Assembly (NCBI GenBank): GCA_029946045.1
Contig: JAQSDS010000412.1
Location: forward strand, 1 to 15,313
DNA: 15,313 bases
Reading direction: 5' to 3'
From: Rhodoferax sp.
GTDB taxonomy: Bacteria; Pseudomonadota; Gammaproteobacteria; Burkholderiales; Burkholderiaceae_C
The notes under the pieces were generated by a model. The model saw only the letters and a list, made by a program, of their open reading frames with translations, did no database searches and was not told the DNA's origin. Shown piece after piece: positions 1 to 7,351 of the stretch. The position numbers and the translations under genes were made by a program. Numbering within the stretch: position 1 is the stretch's first letter; each line of letters starts with the position of its first letter.

Positions 1-65
1 GTGTGCCGCGCTGGCCGTTGCGACCGGTGTCGGTGGCGGCACTGGCGGCCTATACCGATGCGTAG
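1..65 (+). other. possible 3' tail of an upstream gene
   Basis: Two overlapping frames are open from the window edge. The frame starting at base 3 ends at TAG 63-65 and has strongly GC-rich third positions. The frame starting at base 2 ends at TGA 74-76 and is glycine rich. Either could be the last 20 or so codons of a gene upstream of the ABC importer, but the stretch is too short to identify a family. The remainder up to 117 is an A/T-richer leader for the binding-protein gene. I favour the first frame on third-position composition only. Confidence 0.25.
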
Positions 66-117
66 TCGATTCATGATTTTTGCAACCGGCAATTTTTGCC
101 ATGACCAGGAGAAGACG

Positions 118-960
118 ATGACCATGAAACAACGACGCCATTTCACCATGGGTGTGGCCGCTCTGGCTGCCAGCATTTTGGGTAGCGCTGCGCTGGCACA
201 GGCCCCTGATCAAACCACTTGGGACCGCATCAACAGCACCAAGATATTGCGTGTGGGTGCCGTCGCCGGTGCCCCGCCAAATTACCAGAAGAACCTGGCT
301 ACCGGTGAATGGAGCGGCATCATGGTCGACCTGGCCAAAGACCTGGCAGCCAGGCTCAACGTCAAATTGGTGGTGACCGAGACCACCTGGGGCAATTCGG
401 TGCTCGATCTGCAGACCAACAAGCTCGACATCTTTTTTGGTCTGAACCCGACGCCGCAACGCCGCGAGGTGATCGATTTCACCGTGCCGCTGTACCAGAA
501 CGCCTTCACGCTGATTGCCAAAAAAGGCTTCGAGGCCAAGACCTGGGACGACCTGAACAAGCCCGAGGTGACGATTGCGGTGGACGTGGGCTCGTCCTAC
601 GACAACCTGGTGACGGCCATGTACGACAAGGCCAAAATTTTGCGCTTCGAGAAATCCAACGACGCCACCATGGCGGTGCAAACTGGCCGTGCCGACGTGC
701 AGCCGCTGGTGGTCACGGTGTCGGCCGGTATTCTCAAGAAGAATCCCAACGTGGGTCACCTGATCGTGCCGGAGCCGCTCAAGGGCACCACCACCAACGC
801 CGGCTTGCGCAAGGAGGCCGACAAAACCTGGCAGACCTACGTCGACAAGTGGATCACTGAACTGCGCGCAGCCGACAAAATGAACCCGATCGTGCTGTCG
901 AATCTGGACAAGCTCATGGGCATCAAGCCAGAAGAGATTCCGGTCATCGTCAAGTTCTGA
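118..960 (+). CDS. ABC transporter substrate-binding protein, polar amino-acid type (family 3)
   Basis: This is the periplasmic solute-binding component of an amino-acid ABC importer; it captures the ligand and delivers it to the permease encoded next. The protein is 280 aa. Residues 1-28 form a signal peptide: basic start MTMKQRR, a hydrophobic Ala/Leu core, and a cleavage region around ALAQA. The family 3 (PF00497-type) fold follows: first lobe from ILRVG (43-47), the conserved segment NPTPQRREVIDFTVPLY (110-126) whose Arg in this family usually binds the ligand carboxylate, and second-lobe segment TIAVDVGSSYD (152-162). The open frame extends upstream to base 1, but ATG 118 is chosen because AGGAGA at 107-112 is well spaced and the signal peptide follows at once. 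The exact ligand cannot be read from the sequence. It heads an operon with the permease and ATPase, separated from them by 210 bp holding REP-like palindromes. Confidence 0.93.
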   Translation: MTMKQRRHFTMGVAALAASILGSAALAQAPDQTTWDRINSTKILRVGAVAGAPPNYQKNLATGEWSGIMVDLAKDLAARLNVKLVVTETTWGNSVLDLQTNKLDIFFGLNPTPQRREVIDFTVPLYQNAFTLIAKKGFEAKTWDDLNKPEVTIAVDVGSSYDNLVTAMYDKAKILRFEKSNDATMAVQTGRADVQPLVVTVSAGILKKNPNVGHLIVPEPLKGTTTNAGLRKEADKTWQTYVDKWITELRAADKMNPIVLSNLDKLMGIKPEEIPVIVKF

Positions 961-1022
961 GGCGCGTTTGACAAGGTGAAGCACGAGGCCGCAGGTCATG
1001 GCGATCCAGTGGGGCCTGTCCT

Positions 1023-1120
1023 TGTGGGAGGCCCGCCCTCGGGCCGAAGGATGTCCTGGGGGCATTCGCGGCGAGGGCGCCGCTCCCACAGGTCGTCGCT
1101 CCCACAGGGCGCCGCCCCTG
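1023..1120. repeat. REP-like palindrome cluster between binding-protein and permease genes
   Basis: Unit A (1023-1049, + strand) reads TGTGGGAG, then stem GGCCCG/CGGGCC around a CCCT loop (1030-1045), then CGAAG. Unit B (1064-1090) is the same design on the - strand: TGTGGGAG, stem GCGGCG/CGCCGC around a CCCT loop, then CGAAT. The CGAA tails of A and B face each other, as in paired REP units of gamma-proteobacteria. A third, decayed head (TGTGGGAG on the - strand) lies at 1099-1106, followed by a small GGGC/GCCC hairpin at 1107-1117. Head and tail resemble published Pseudomonas REPs from memory. REP placement between a binding-protein gene and its permease gene recalls the malE-malF case, where it protects the upstream mRNA; that role here is inference. 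Confidence 0.8.
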
Positions 1121-1170
1121 CAAAACTGACGAGGCTCGCAGAGACGATTATTTGATCAACGGGAGAATGT

Positions 1171-1827
1171 GTGTACCAGTGGAACTTTGAATTTTTGTGG
1201 GAATACCGCAGTCTGTTTGCCACAGGCTTGCTTTACACCCTGGGCTATACCGTGATGTGTATTGCGCTGGGACTGCTGTTTGGCCTGATCGCCGGCATGG
1301 GGCAGTTGTCGCGCTGGGCGGTGGTGCGCTGGCCCATGAAGGGCTATGTGGAGCTGTTTCGCTCGACGCCGGTGCTGGTGCAGATCATCTGGTTTTACTA
1401 CGCCCTGCCGGTACTGCTCGGTATAGAAATGTCGCCGGCCATGGCGGCGGTGCTGGCGCTGTCCTTGTACGGCGGCGCGTTTTATTCCGAGATCATTCGC
1501 GGCGGCATCATCTCGATCGAGGTCGGCCAGACCGAAGCCGCGCGCGCCCTGGGCATGACGCGCTTTCAGATCATGCGCCGCGTGGTGTTGCCGCAGGCCT
1601 TGCGGCGCATGACCCCGCCGCTGCTGAACCAGTCGATCATGCAGCTCAAGAACACCTCGCTGGTCTCCATCGTGGCTTTGCCGGACCTGGTTTACCAGGC
1701 CCAAGCCGTGGTGCATGAAACCTACCGTCCGTTGGAAACCTACACGCTGATTGCATTGATGTACCTGGCCGTGCTGGTACCGGCCACCAGCCTGATCAAG
1801 CGGCTGGAGCGGCGCGCCGATACCTGA
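1171..1827 (+). CDS. amino-acid ABC transporter permease (HisM/GlnP type)
   Basis: This is the inner-membrane channel subunit of the importer, 218 aa with about five membrane segments. The family EAA loop that docks on the ATPase is clear at about 118-153 (VGQTEAARALGMTRFQ onward, with the LPQALRRMTPPLLNQ helix). The N-terminal part carries the TLGYTVMCIALGLLFGLI segment and the ELFRSTPVLVQIIWFYYALP motif typical of polar amino-acid permeases. The start is GTG 1171, placed by the GGGAG at 1161-1165; the ATG at 1166 is in another frame. Only one permease gene is present, so the transporter probably works with a homodimeric channel. The ATPase gene follows after 16 bp. Confidence 0.93.
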   Translation: MYQWNFEFLWEYRSLFATGLLYTLGYTVMCIALGLLFGLIAGMGQLSRWAVVRWPMKGYVELFRSTPVLVQIIWFYYALPVLLGIEMSPAMAAVLALSLYGGAFYSEIIRGGIISIEVGQTEAARALGMTRFQIMRRVVLPQALRRMTPPLLNQSIMQLKNTSLVSIVALPDLVYQAQAVVHETYRPLETYTLIALMYLAVLVPATSLIKRLERRADT

Positions 1828-1843
1828 TTTTTGGGACCAAAAC

Positions 1844-2599
1844 ATGATTGAAATACAGGGATTGCGCAAGCAGTTTGGCGACAACGTGGTGCTGCGGGAC
1901 GTGTCGATGCGCGTGGACAAGGGCCAGGTGGTGGCGCTGGTGGGGCCGTCGGGTTCAGGCAAATCCACCTTGTTGCGTTGCATCAATCTGCTGACCATGC
2001 CCGATGCTGGCAGCATCCGTGTGGGTGAGCATGAATTCAGCTACCAGGGTGCTGCTACCCAGTTGCCCAGCGACCGCGTGCTGTCGCGCTTTCGCGCCAA
2101 CACCGGCATGGTGTTCCAGCATTTCAACCTGTTTCCGCACATGACGGCCTTGCAAAACGTGATGGAAGGCATGGTCACCGTGCTGCACACGCCCAAGGCA
2201 AAAGCCCGTGAGCAGGCGCTGCAATTGCTCGACAAGGTGGGTTTGTCGGACAAGGCCGATGCGCACCCGCAACAGCTCTCGGGCGGTCAGAAGCAGCGTG
2301 TGGCCATTGCCCGTGCGCTGGCCATGCAGCCCCAGGTGATGCTGTTTGACGAAGCCACCTCGGCGCTCGACCCCGAACTGGTGGGCGAGGTGCTGGCGGT
2401 GATCCAGGCGTTGGCCAAAGACGGCATGACCATGGTGATCGTCACGCATGAGATTGCCTTTGCCCGTGAAGTGGCCGACGTGCTGGTTTTCATGCGCGAC
2501 GGCGTGGTGGTGGAAAGCGGCCCGGCCAAAGACGTGATCGACCACCCGCAGCAGGCTGCCACCCAGGCTTTTTTAGCGCGCTTTCACGACAGGTCTTAA
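1844..2599 (+). CDS. amino-acid ABC transporter ATP-binding protein (GlnQ/HisP type)
   Basis: This is the cytoplasmic ATPase that powers the importer, 251 aa, the usual length for the GlnQ/HisP group. All nucleotide-binding elements are intact: Walker A GPSGSGKST (34-42), Q-loop Gln92, signature LSGGQ (145-149), Walker B VMLFDE (165-170), D-loop SALD just after it, and the H-loop His202 in VTHEIAFA. A short insertion around 62-80 before the Q-loop (EHEFSYQG onward) lies where this subfamily commonly varies. ATG 1844 is preceded by a weak GGGA at 1833-1836. The stop TAA at 2597-2599 is 2 bp before a hairpin repeat pair, and the next gene is convergent, so transcription of the operon likely ends there. 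Confidence 0.95.
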   Translation: MIEIQGLRKQFGDNVVLRDVSMRVDKGQVVALVGPSGSGKSTLLRCINLLTMPDAGSIRVGEHEFSYQGAATQLPSDRVLSRFRANTGMVFQHFNLFPHMTALQNVMEGMVTVLHTPKAKAREQALQLLDKVGLSDKADAHPQQLSGGQKQRVAIARALAMQPQVMLFDEATSALDPELVGEVLAVIQALAKDGMTMVIVTHEIAFAREVADVLVFMRDGVVVESGPAKDVIDHPQQAATQAFLARFHDRS

Positions 2600-2601
2600 A
2601 A

Positions 2602-2707
2602 AGTTGGGGTCAGAGCACGTCGCTGCGCGAGTGGTCTGACCCGCAAGGTCTCAAGTTGGTTGGGGTCAGAGCACGTCGCTGCGCGAGTGGTTTGAGCCGC
2701 AAGGTTT
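2602..2707 (+). repeat. tandem pair of a 56-bp hairpin repeat (copies 1 and 2)
   Basis: Two direct copies start at about 2602 and 2658 with a period of exactly 56 bp. Each begins GTTGGGGTCAGAGCACGTCG and ends near CGCAAGGT plus a T/C/A run. Copy 1 holds a hairpin at 2607-2642: GGGTCAGA pairs with TCTGACCC, then CAC with GTG, then TCGC with GCGA around a TGC loop. In copy 2 the right outer arm has diverged to TTTGAGCC (2691-2698). The left edge is 2 bp from the ABC ATPase stop and the right edge touches the FAD gene stop (TAG, 2708-2710). The same repeat recurs inverted at 12841-12947. Its design resembles REP sequences mobilised by REP-associated tyrosine transposases, but no such gene is in the window. 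Confidence 0.9.
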
Positions 2708-3856
2708 CTAAGTCTTCAGAAAACGCGCGGGTGACAAGGCGGCAAAGTCCTGGGCGCTGTCCTGTTCCAGCGCCCAGCGTGCCACCGCAGCGCCCACCAG
2801 CGGCCCCAGGCAAATACCGTCGCCCTGCATGGCGGTGGCGACGATCAGGCCGTCCAGTTCGGGGTGCCTGCCGACAATGGGCAGGCCGTCTTCGGTGGTG
2901 GCGCGAATGCCGGCAAAGGTGCGGATCACGCGTTGGCGCGCCAGCGGCGGGTAGACGTCGATGGCCTCGCGCAAAATGGTCGCCACCGTGCGGATGTCGG
3001 TCTGGCGATCCAATATGCCGGTCTCACGGCTGCTGCCCAACAAGAACTGGCCGGTGCGTAGCGGGTCGATCACCAGGCTCACCGAGCTTTGCTGGGCGGT
3101 GGGCGTGTGTTTGGAGGCCAGGTAACTGGCTGACATCAGCGGCCCGGGCAGCGCGGCGTAGCCAAAGGCTGCACGGTCGGTCACGATCAACTGCCCCTTG
3201 CGCGGAATCATCACCTTGTCCAGACCCAAAAAAGCCATCGAGTCGATGCCGGCAGCCAGCACCACCACGTCAGCCGGGATGCGCCCGGTGGGGGTTTCAA
3301 CGCCGATCACGCGATTGCCTGACATCACCAGATCATGCACCGGGGTGTGCCGCAGCGGTACCACGTTGGCGCAGGACAGCAGGCGGTGGGTCACATGGTA
3401 GCCAATGGCATGTCCGTCCTTGGGCACTTTGAGTCCGGCCAGCACACTGTGGCCCAGGCCCGGCACACGTCGCATCAGCATGGCGCGGTCGAGCCACAGT
3501 GTGGGTTCGGCCTGGCTGTCGAGGTCGCGCTGTTGCGCTGCAATCACCGCCACTTCGAGGTCGGAACGCGCAAACAGGTAGGTGGGGCGGGTGTGGAATA
3601 AATCCGTCAGAACCTCCTCGCGCACCAGCTGGGCATAGAGGTCGCGCGCCTGGCGTGCCAGCTGCATCATCAGGCCGGGGCGCTTGCTGGCCACCGACAC
3701 CGCGCCATCCGAGGCGCCAGTGGCACCCGCTGACGGCGCTTTAGCATCAAGCACGGTCACTTTGGCGCCGGCGCGGCTGAGATAAAAGGCTGTGGCCGCG
3801 CCCACAATTCCGGCACCGATCACAACAACATGGGGTAAGGGTCGACTGGCAGGCAT
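2708..3856 (-). CDS. FAD-dependent oxidoreductase, DAO family (D-amino-acid dehydrogenase / HcnC / OoxB-like)
   Basis: This is a flavoprotein of the DAO family, which oxidises an amine or amino acid (candidates: D-amino acids, glycine, opines); the substrate cannot be set from sequence. The protein is 382 aa. The N-terminal dinucleotide-binding motif VVVIGAGIVGAATAFYLSRAG (10-30) leads to the acidic end of beta-2 in VTVLDAK. Near the C-terminus TFAGIRATTEDGLPIVGRHP and the QGDGICLGPLVG segment are the usual flavin-contacting end of the family, although the common Gly-His before G.GI is replaced by Met-Gln. The start ATG 3856 is chosen because the FAD motif begins nine residues later; an upstream extension to 3931 would overlap the divergent promoter region. 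Its stop codon abuts a repeat pair. The amino-acid importer next door converges on it, which is compatible with, but does not prove, a shared substrate. Confidence 0.85.
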   Translation of the reverse strand: MPASRPLPHVVVIGAGIVGAATAFYLSRAGAKVTVLDAKAPSAGATGASDGAVSVASKRPGLMMQLARQARDLYAQLVREEVLTDLFHTRPTYLFARSDLEVAVIAAQQRDLDSQAEPTLWLDRAMLMRRVPGLGHSVLAGLKVPKDGHAIGYHVTHRLLSCANVVPLRHTPVHDLVMSGNRVIGVETPTGRIPADVVVLAAGIDSMAFLGLDKVMIPRKGQLIVTDRAAFGYAALPGPLMSASYLASKHTPTAQQSSVSLVIDPLRTGQFLLGSSRETGILDRQTDIRTVATILREAIDVYPPLARQRVIRTFAGIRATTEDGLPIVGRHPELDGLIVATAMQGDGICLGPLVGAAVARWALEQDSAQDFAALSPARFLKT

Positions 3857-3967
3857 GTTTTGGCTGGGAGAACAGGCTTCATTATGGCGGCTGGTTTTGT
3901 GCACGGGCGCCGCCGTGCCGAACCCACTCATAAAATCAAGGCCACTTCTGCTCTATTCAAAACCCCC
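3857..3967. promoter_or_regulatory. divergent promoter region between the FAD oxidoreductase and aroF
   Basis: These 111 bp separate two divergent start codons. A perfect inverted repeat GCACGG/CCGTGC with a 6-base loop lies at 3901-3918. A -10-like TAAAAT lies at 3931-3936 for the + strand, about 30 bp before the aroF ATG, without a convincing -35. No clear ribosome-binding site precedes aroF ATG 3968; the bases just upstream are C-rich. I see no leader peptide with repeated aromatic codons. Confidence 0.35.
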
Positions 3968-5023
<1,056 letters not shown>

Positions 5024-5026
<3 letters not shown>

Positions 5027-5044
5027 CCCGCTGGGTCCGGGTCA
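5024..5044. terminator. short hairpin at the aroF stop codon between convergent genes
   Basis: TGACCCG (5024-5030, starting with the aroF stop TGA) and CGGGTCA (5038-5044) form a perfect 7-bp inverted repeat with a 7-base loop. It lies in the 28-bp gap before the convergent DUF5666 gene stop at 5055. There is no T-run on either side, so a classic intrinsic terminator is not supported; it could cap the mRNA 3' end. Confidence 0.4.
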
Positions 5045-5054
5045 GTGGCCCGGC

Positions 5055-6227
5055 TCACGACCCCTCAAGCTCAAACTCCAGCGTGCTCACCTTGAGCACA
5101 TCGCCAGCTTTGGTGCCCGTGACTTTGACCTGGCCGTTCCAGGCCGCTAAATCAGAGGCCAGGCCGTGACTGAAGCTTGCCGCCGACGCATCGCAACGTT
5201 GACCATAGACCACAAAGTTTGACTGACTCACGTAGTCAGTGATGCTGCCCTTGATCTCTGCCTGGCCCAGCATGTGCTCGCTTTCCACTTCAACTTTGGT
5301 GGCATTGAGCAGCCCGGCTGACAGCACGCCATAAACTTCCACCTGTGACCCCACGGTGAGGGACGGGTTGCTGGGCGTGTAAACCGCGTTACTGGCATCG
5401 ACCTCGATCATCCCCAGCGTAAAACGGCTGCTGGAAGTCACGGCCGTCACAAACCCTTCGATTTCTACAGACCCTGAGCCCTGCACCAGGGCCGCCACGC
5501 CCAATACCCTGACCGATAACACGGCCAGGCTGCGCGCGTCTGACGACAATAGACCCTGCACGCGCATCAGGCTGCCCTGGGTCAATGAATCAGCCAGACT
5601 GCCTGTTAAGACCAGGCCATGCAGGGTGGGCTGGCCGTTCGAGAACATGATCAGGCCACTGCTGACCATTTCCGTTGCAGTTGGCAAGACCGACACGCGC
5701 GTAGCCCCCCAGTGGCTGCCGTCGGCACCCGACTGCAGTAGTCCCCAGACGGTCACGATCTGGCCACTGACGAGCTGGCTGGCATCGCTGACGCCGTCAA
5801 ATACCGTGTTGCTGGAAGTCTGGATGCTCATGCCCGCCACGACCAGGCTATTGGTTCCCGGCTGGTTCACGGTCCCCTGCGCGATCGACCAGACCTCGAT
5901 GCTGCTGGCAACCCCCAGCGTGAGGTCAACGCCACGTTCAGCCTGCACATCTGCCACCATGCCCAGGCGCAGATGGGTCGAGGCGGCATTGACCCCGTCC
6001 AACTTGACGCTGGCCTGCGTGACGTCAAATTTGATGCCATTGAGAATGACACTGCCAAAACCCGTGATGGTGCCTTGCGCCAGCAGCGGTGAGCCAGTGC
6101 CGCCGGTACCCGGCAAACTGGCCAGCAGGCTGTCAGCCCCGCCGCCGCACCCTGTCAATGTGGCGCCAGTCAACAACAGCCATTGGCGGCGATTCAAGGC
6201 CTGGGTCGAAAACGGGATGTCACTCAT
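5055..6227 (-). CDS. DUF5666 repeat lipoprotein
   Basis: This is an exported lipoprotein of unknown function, 390 aa. The N-terminus has an Arg-Arg pair and hydrophobic stretch (NRRQWLLLTGATLTGC) ending in lipobox LTGC with Cys27, followed by a Gly/Ser/Pro linker. The rest is a series of about five small beta-rich repeats of DUF5666 style, the first being GTITGFGSVILNGIKFD (52-68), with later ones around 117, 190, 255 (IEGFVTAVTSSSRFTLG) and 325 (IKGSITDYVSQSNFVVYG). Each has the G-x-[IV]-[TS] start and a later 'G..V.V.G' strand resembling an OB-like barrel. Its ATG overlaps the DUF6502 stop by 4 bp (ATGA), so the two are probably translated as a coupled pair. No catalytic motif is visible; surface or periplasmic location is inferred from the lipobox. 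Confidence 0.8.
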   Translation of the reverse strand: MSDIPFSTQALNRRQWLLLTGATLTGCGGGADSLLASLPGTGGTGSPLLAQGTITGFGSVILNGIKFDVTQASVKLDGVNAASTHLRLGMVADVQAERGVDLTLGVASSIEVWSIAQGTVNQPGTNSLVVAGMSIQTSSNTVFDGVSDASQLVSGQIVTVWGLLQSGADGSHWGATRVSVLPTATEMVSSGLIMFSNGQPTLHGLVLTGSLADSLTQGSLMRVQGLLSSDARSLAVLSVRVLGVAALVQGSGSVEIEGFVTAVTSSSRFTLGMIEVDASNAVYTPSNPSLTVGSQVEVYGVLSAGLLNATKVEVESEHMLGQAEIKGSITDYVSQSNFVVYGQRCDASAASFSHGLASDLAAWNGQVKVTGTKAGDVLKVSTLEFELEGS

Positions 6228-7153
6228 GATTTGGGCTTTTTATGGGGTGGACGCGGTGCTTTGGGTCGGATGGCAGCCTGTTCTTCAGGGGGATGCAAAT
6301 CATCATAAAAATACACCCCGAAGCGCACCCGATGTCGAGGGCCGTCCTGGCCCTGGCTGCGCTGCTTGGCCACGGTGGCTGTGGGCAGGAACTGTTGCAG
6401 GCTGGCTGCCCATAGCTGGCGCGCGCGCAGTTGCAGTTGTTCCGCCTGTTCGGCTGACAAGTCCTGGCAAAAAGCGCTTTGCTCCAGCATCGCGGGGGTT
6501 CGTCGATCAGGCATCAGGTTGTGCACTGCGCAGGCCAGATGATCACTGACGTTGGCTGCCAGAAAGTGATATGACTCGCTCAAACCTTCTTTGGGGACGA
6601 ATGCTGCGGACTTGAGCTCAATCAAACCATCGTCACGCTCCGTCACCACGCCCAGGCGAAGCAATTCGTCGAGTACGGCACGCGCACCCACATCGCGGCT
6701 GACTTCCGCCACCAGTGTGCTGAAGTCAGACTGGCCCGCAGCACTGCGCCGTGGCGTGCGCGCCAGCGCGCGCGTGGATTGGTCAGCGTTCAGATACCTG
6801 GGCTCACTGATCCAGCGTGCCACCACGGCGGCGGCCACCGGCACCATTGGGAGTGCCTCGGCTGAGACGTCGGGTGCTTCGCGCAGACGTCTCACATCCT
6901 TGCGGTGGACGCCCGTGAGCAGGGCAACACGGGTATCGGTGTTGCCTTTATCGGCCAGCCCAAAGCTGGCCTGGGCTTCTTCAACCAATGCCTTTTTCAT
7001 CAATTCCATCATGGGCATCAATTGGACACTGTGCTCAATCATCAGACGCGCCAGCGGCTTCAGTAGCTCCGCGATGGCCTGCGTTGCCAAGCTGGATTTG
7101 GCCGGTCCTGATGCCAGCAGAGGCGGTTCATTGTTGGATGGGTTCGATGTCAT
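6224..7153 (-). CDS. DUF6502 family protein, possible DNA-binding regulator
   Basis: This is a 309-aa soluble protein with no signal peptide or membrane segment. I recognise it as DUF6502 from memory. The N-terminal part (about 25-92) is helical and contains a helix-turn-helix-like stretch TDTRVALLTGVHRKDVRRLRE (72-92). A second segment, DFSTLVAEVSRDVGARAVLDELLRLGVVTERDDGLIEL (143-180), looks like a winged helix with its wing. The C-terminus is basic and Pro-rich (PKAPRPPHKKPKS). It is translationally coupled to the DUF5666 lipoprotein gene and divergent from a cytochrome gene across a region with two palindromes, so a local transcription regulator is a reasonable inference. ATG 7153 is chosen; an extension to 7240 would run through palindrome 1. 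No clear ribosome-binding site is seen at 7153. Confidence 0.72.
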   Translation of the reverse strand: MTSNPSNNEPPLLASGPAKSSLATQAIAELLKPLARLMIEHSVQLMPMMELMKKALVEEAQASFGLADKGNTDTRVALLTGVHRKDVRRLREAPDVSAEALPMVPVAAAVVARWISEPRYLNADQSTRALARTPRRSAAGQSDFSTLVAEVSRDVGARAVLDELLRLGVVTERDDGLIELKSAAFVPKEGLSESYHFLAANVSDHLACAVHNLMPDRRTPAMLEQSAFCQDLSAEQAEQLQLRARQLWAASLQQFLPTATVAKQRSQGQDGPRHRVRFGVYFYDDLHPPEEQAAIRPKAPRPPHKKPKS

Positions 7154-7208
7154 GTGGATGCGGCTGACTTTGGATGACGCATTGTGCCTAAACAATCGCT
7201 TACACAAA

Positions 7209-7230
7209 ATATTTGGGTATTTTTCCCAAA
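7209..7230. promoter_or_regulatory. palindromic operator-like site 1
   Basis: ATATTTGGG is followed by TATTTTT and CCCAAA, giving the inverted repeat TTTGGG/CCCAAA (7212-7217 and 7225-7230) with a 7-base spacer. It lies 56 bp upstream of the DUF6502 start and shares ATATTT, GGG and TTTCCCAA with site 2. Confidence 0.55.
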
Positions 7231-7268
7231 AAATCACCATATGCTGAATTATGCGACATAAATGGCGT

Positions 7269-7290
7269 ATATTTCGGGAAAATTTCCCAA
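7269..7290. promoter_or_regulatory. palindromic operator-like site 2
   Basis: GGGAAAATTTCCC (7276-7288) is a perfect 13-base palindrome, preceded by ATATTTC and followed by AA. It starts exactly 60 bp after site 1 and shares its outer bases. It lies 62 bp upstream of the cytochrome start codon. A -10-like TATATT (7268-7273) overlaps its left edge on the + strand, so a bound protein would block that promoter. Apart from these two sites and the ribosome-binding site at 7341, I see nothing else distinct in 7154-7351. Confidence 0.55.
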
Positions 7291-7351
7291 TTAATTAAAA
7301 CCATCGCCCTGCAAGCAGGAATTTTTCCTTTCACTTCAACGGAGTCACATC

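Noticed and set aside
1..117. N-terminal extension of the binding protein from base 1
   Set aside because: The signal peptide and the AGGAGA site both place the start at 118; the extension is Cys/Arg-rich and not family-like.
2602..2707. Possible mini CRISPR array (tandem palindromic repeats)
   Set aside because: Units abut with a fixed 56-bp period, there are no unique spacers, only two copies per site, and no cas genes.
2656..3432. + strand frame of 258 codons from the repeat into the FAD gene
   Set aside because: The Arg/Pro/Ser-rich product is antisense to a conserved FAD protein; it is a shadow.
5626..6549. Long + strand frame of 307 codons
   Set aside because: It runs antisense across both the DUF5666 and DUF6502 genes, which have clear family features and a 4-bp coupling overlap; the product has no recognisable domain.
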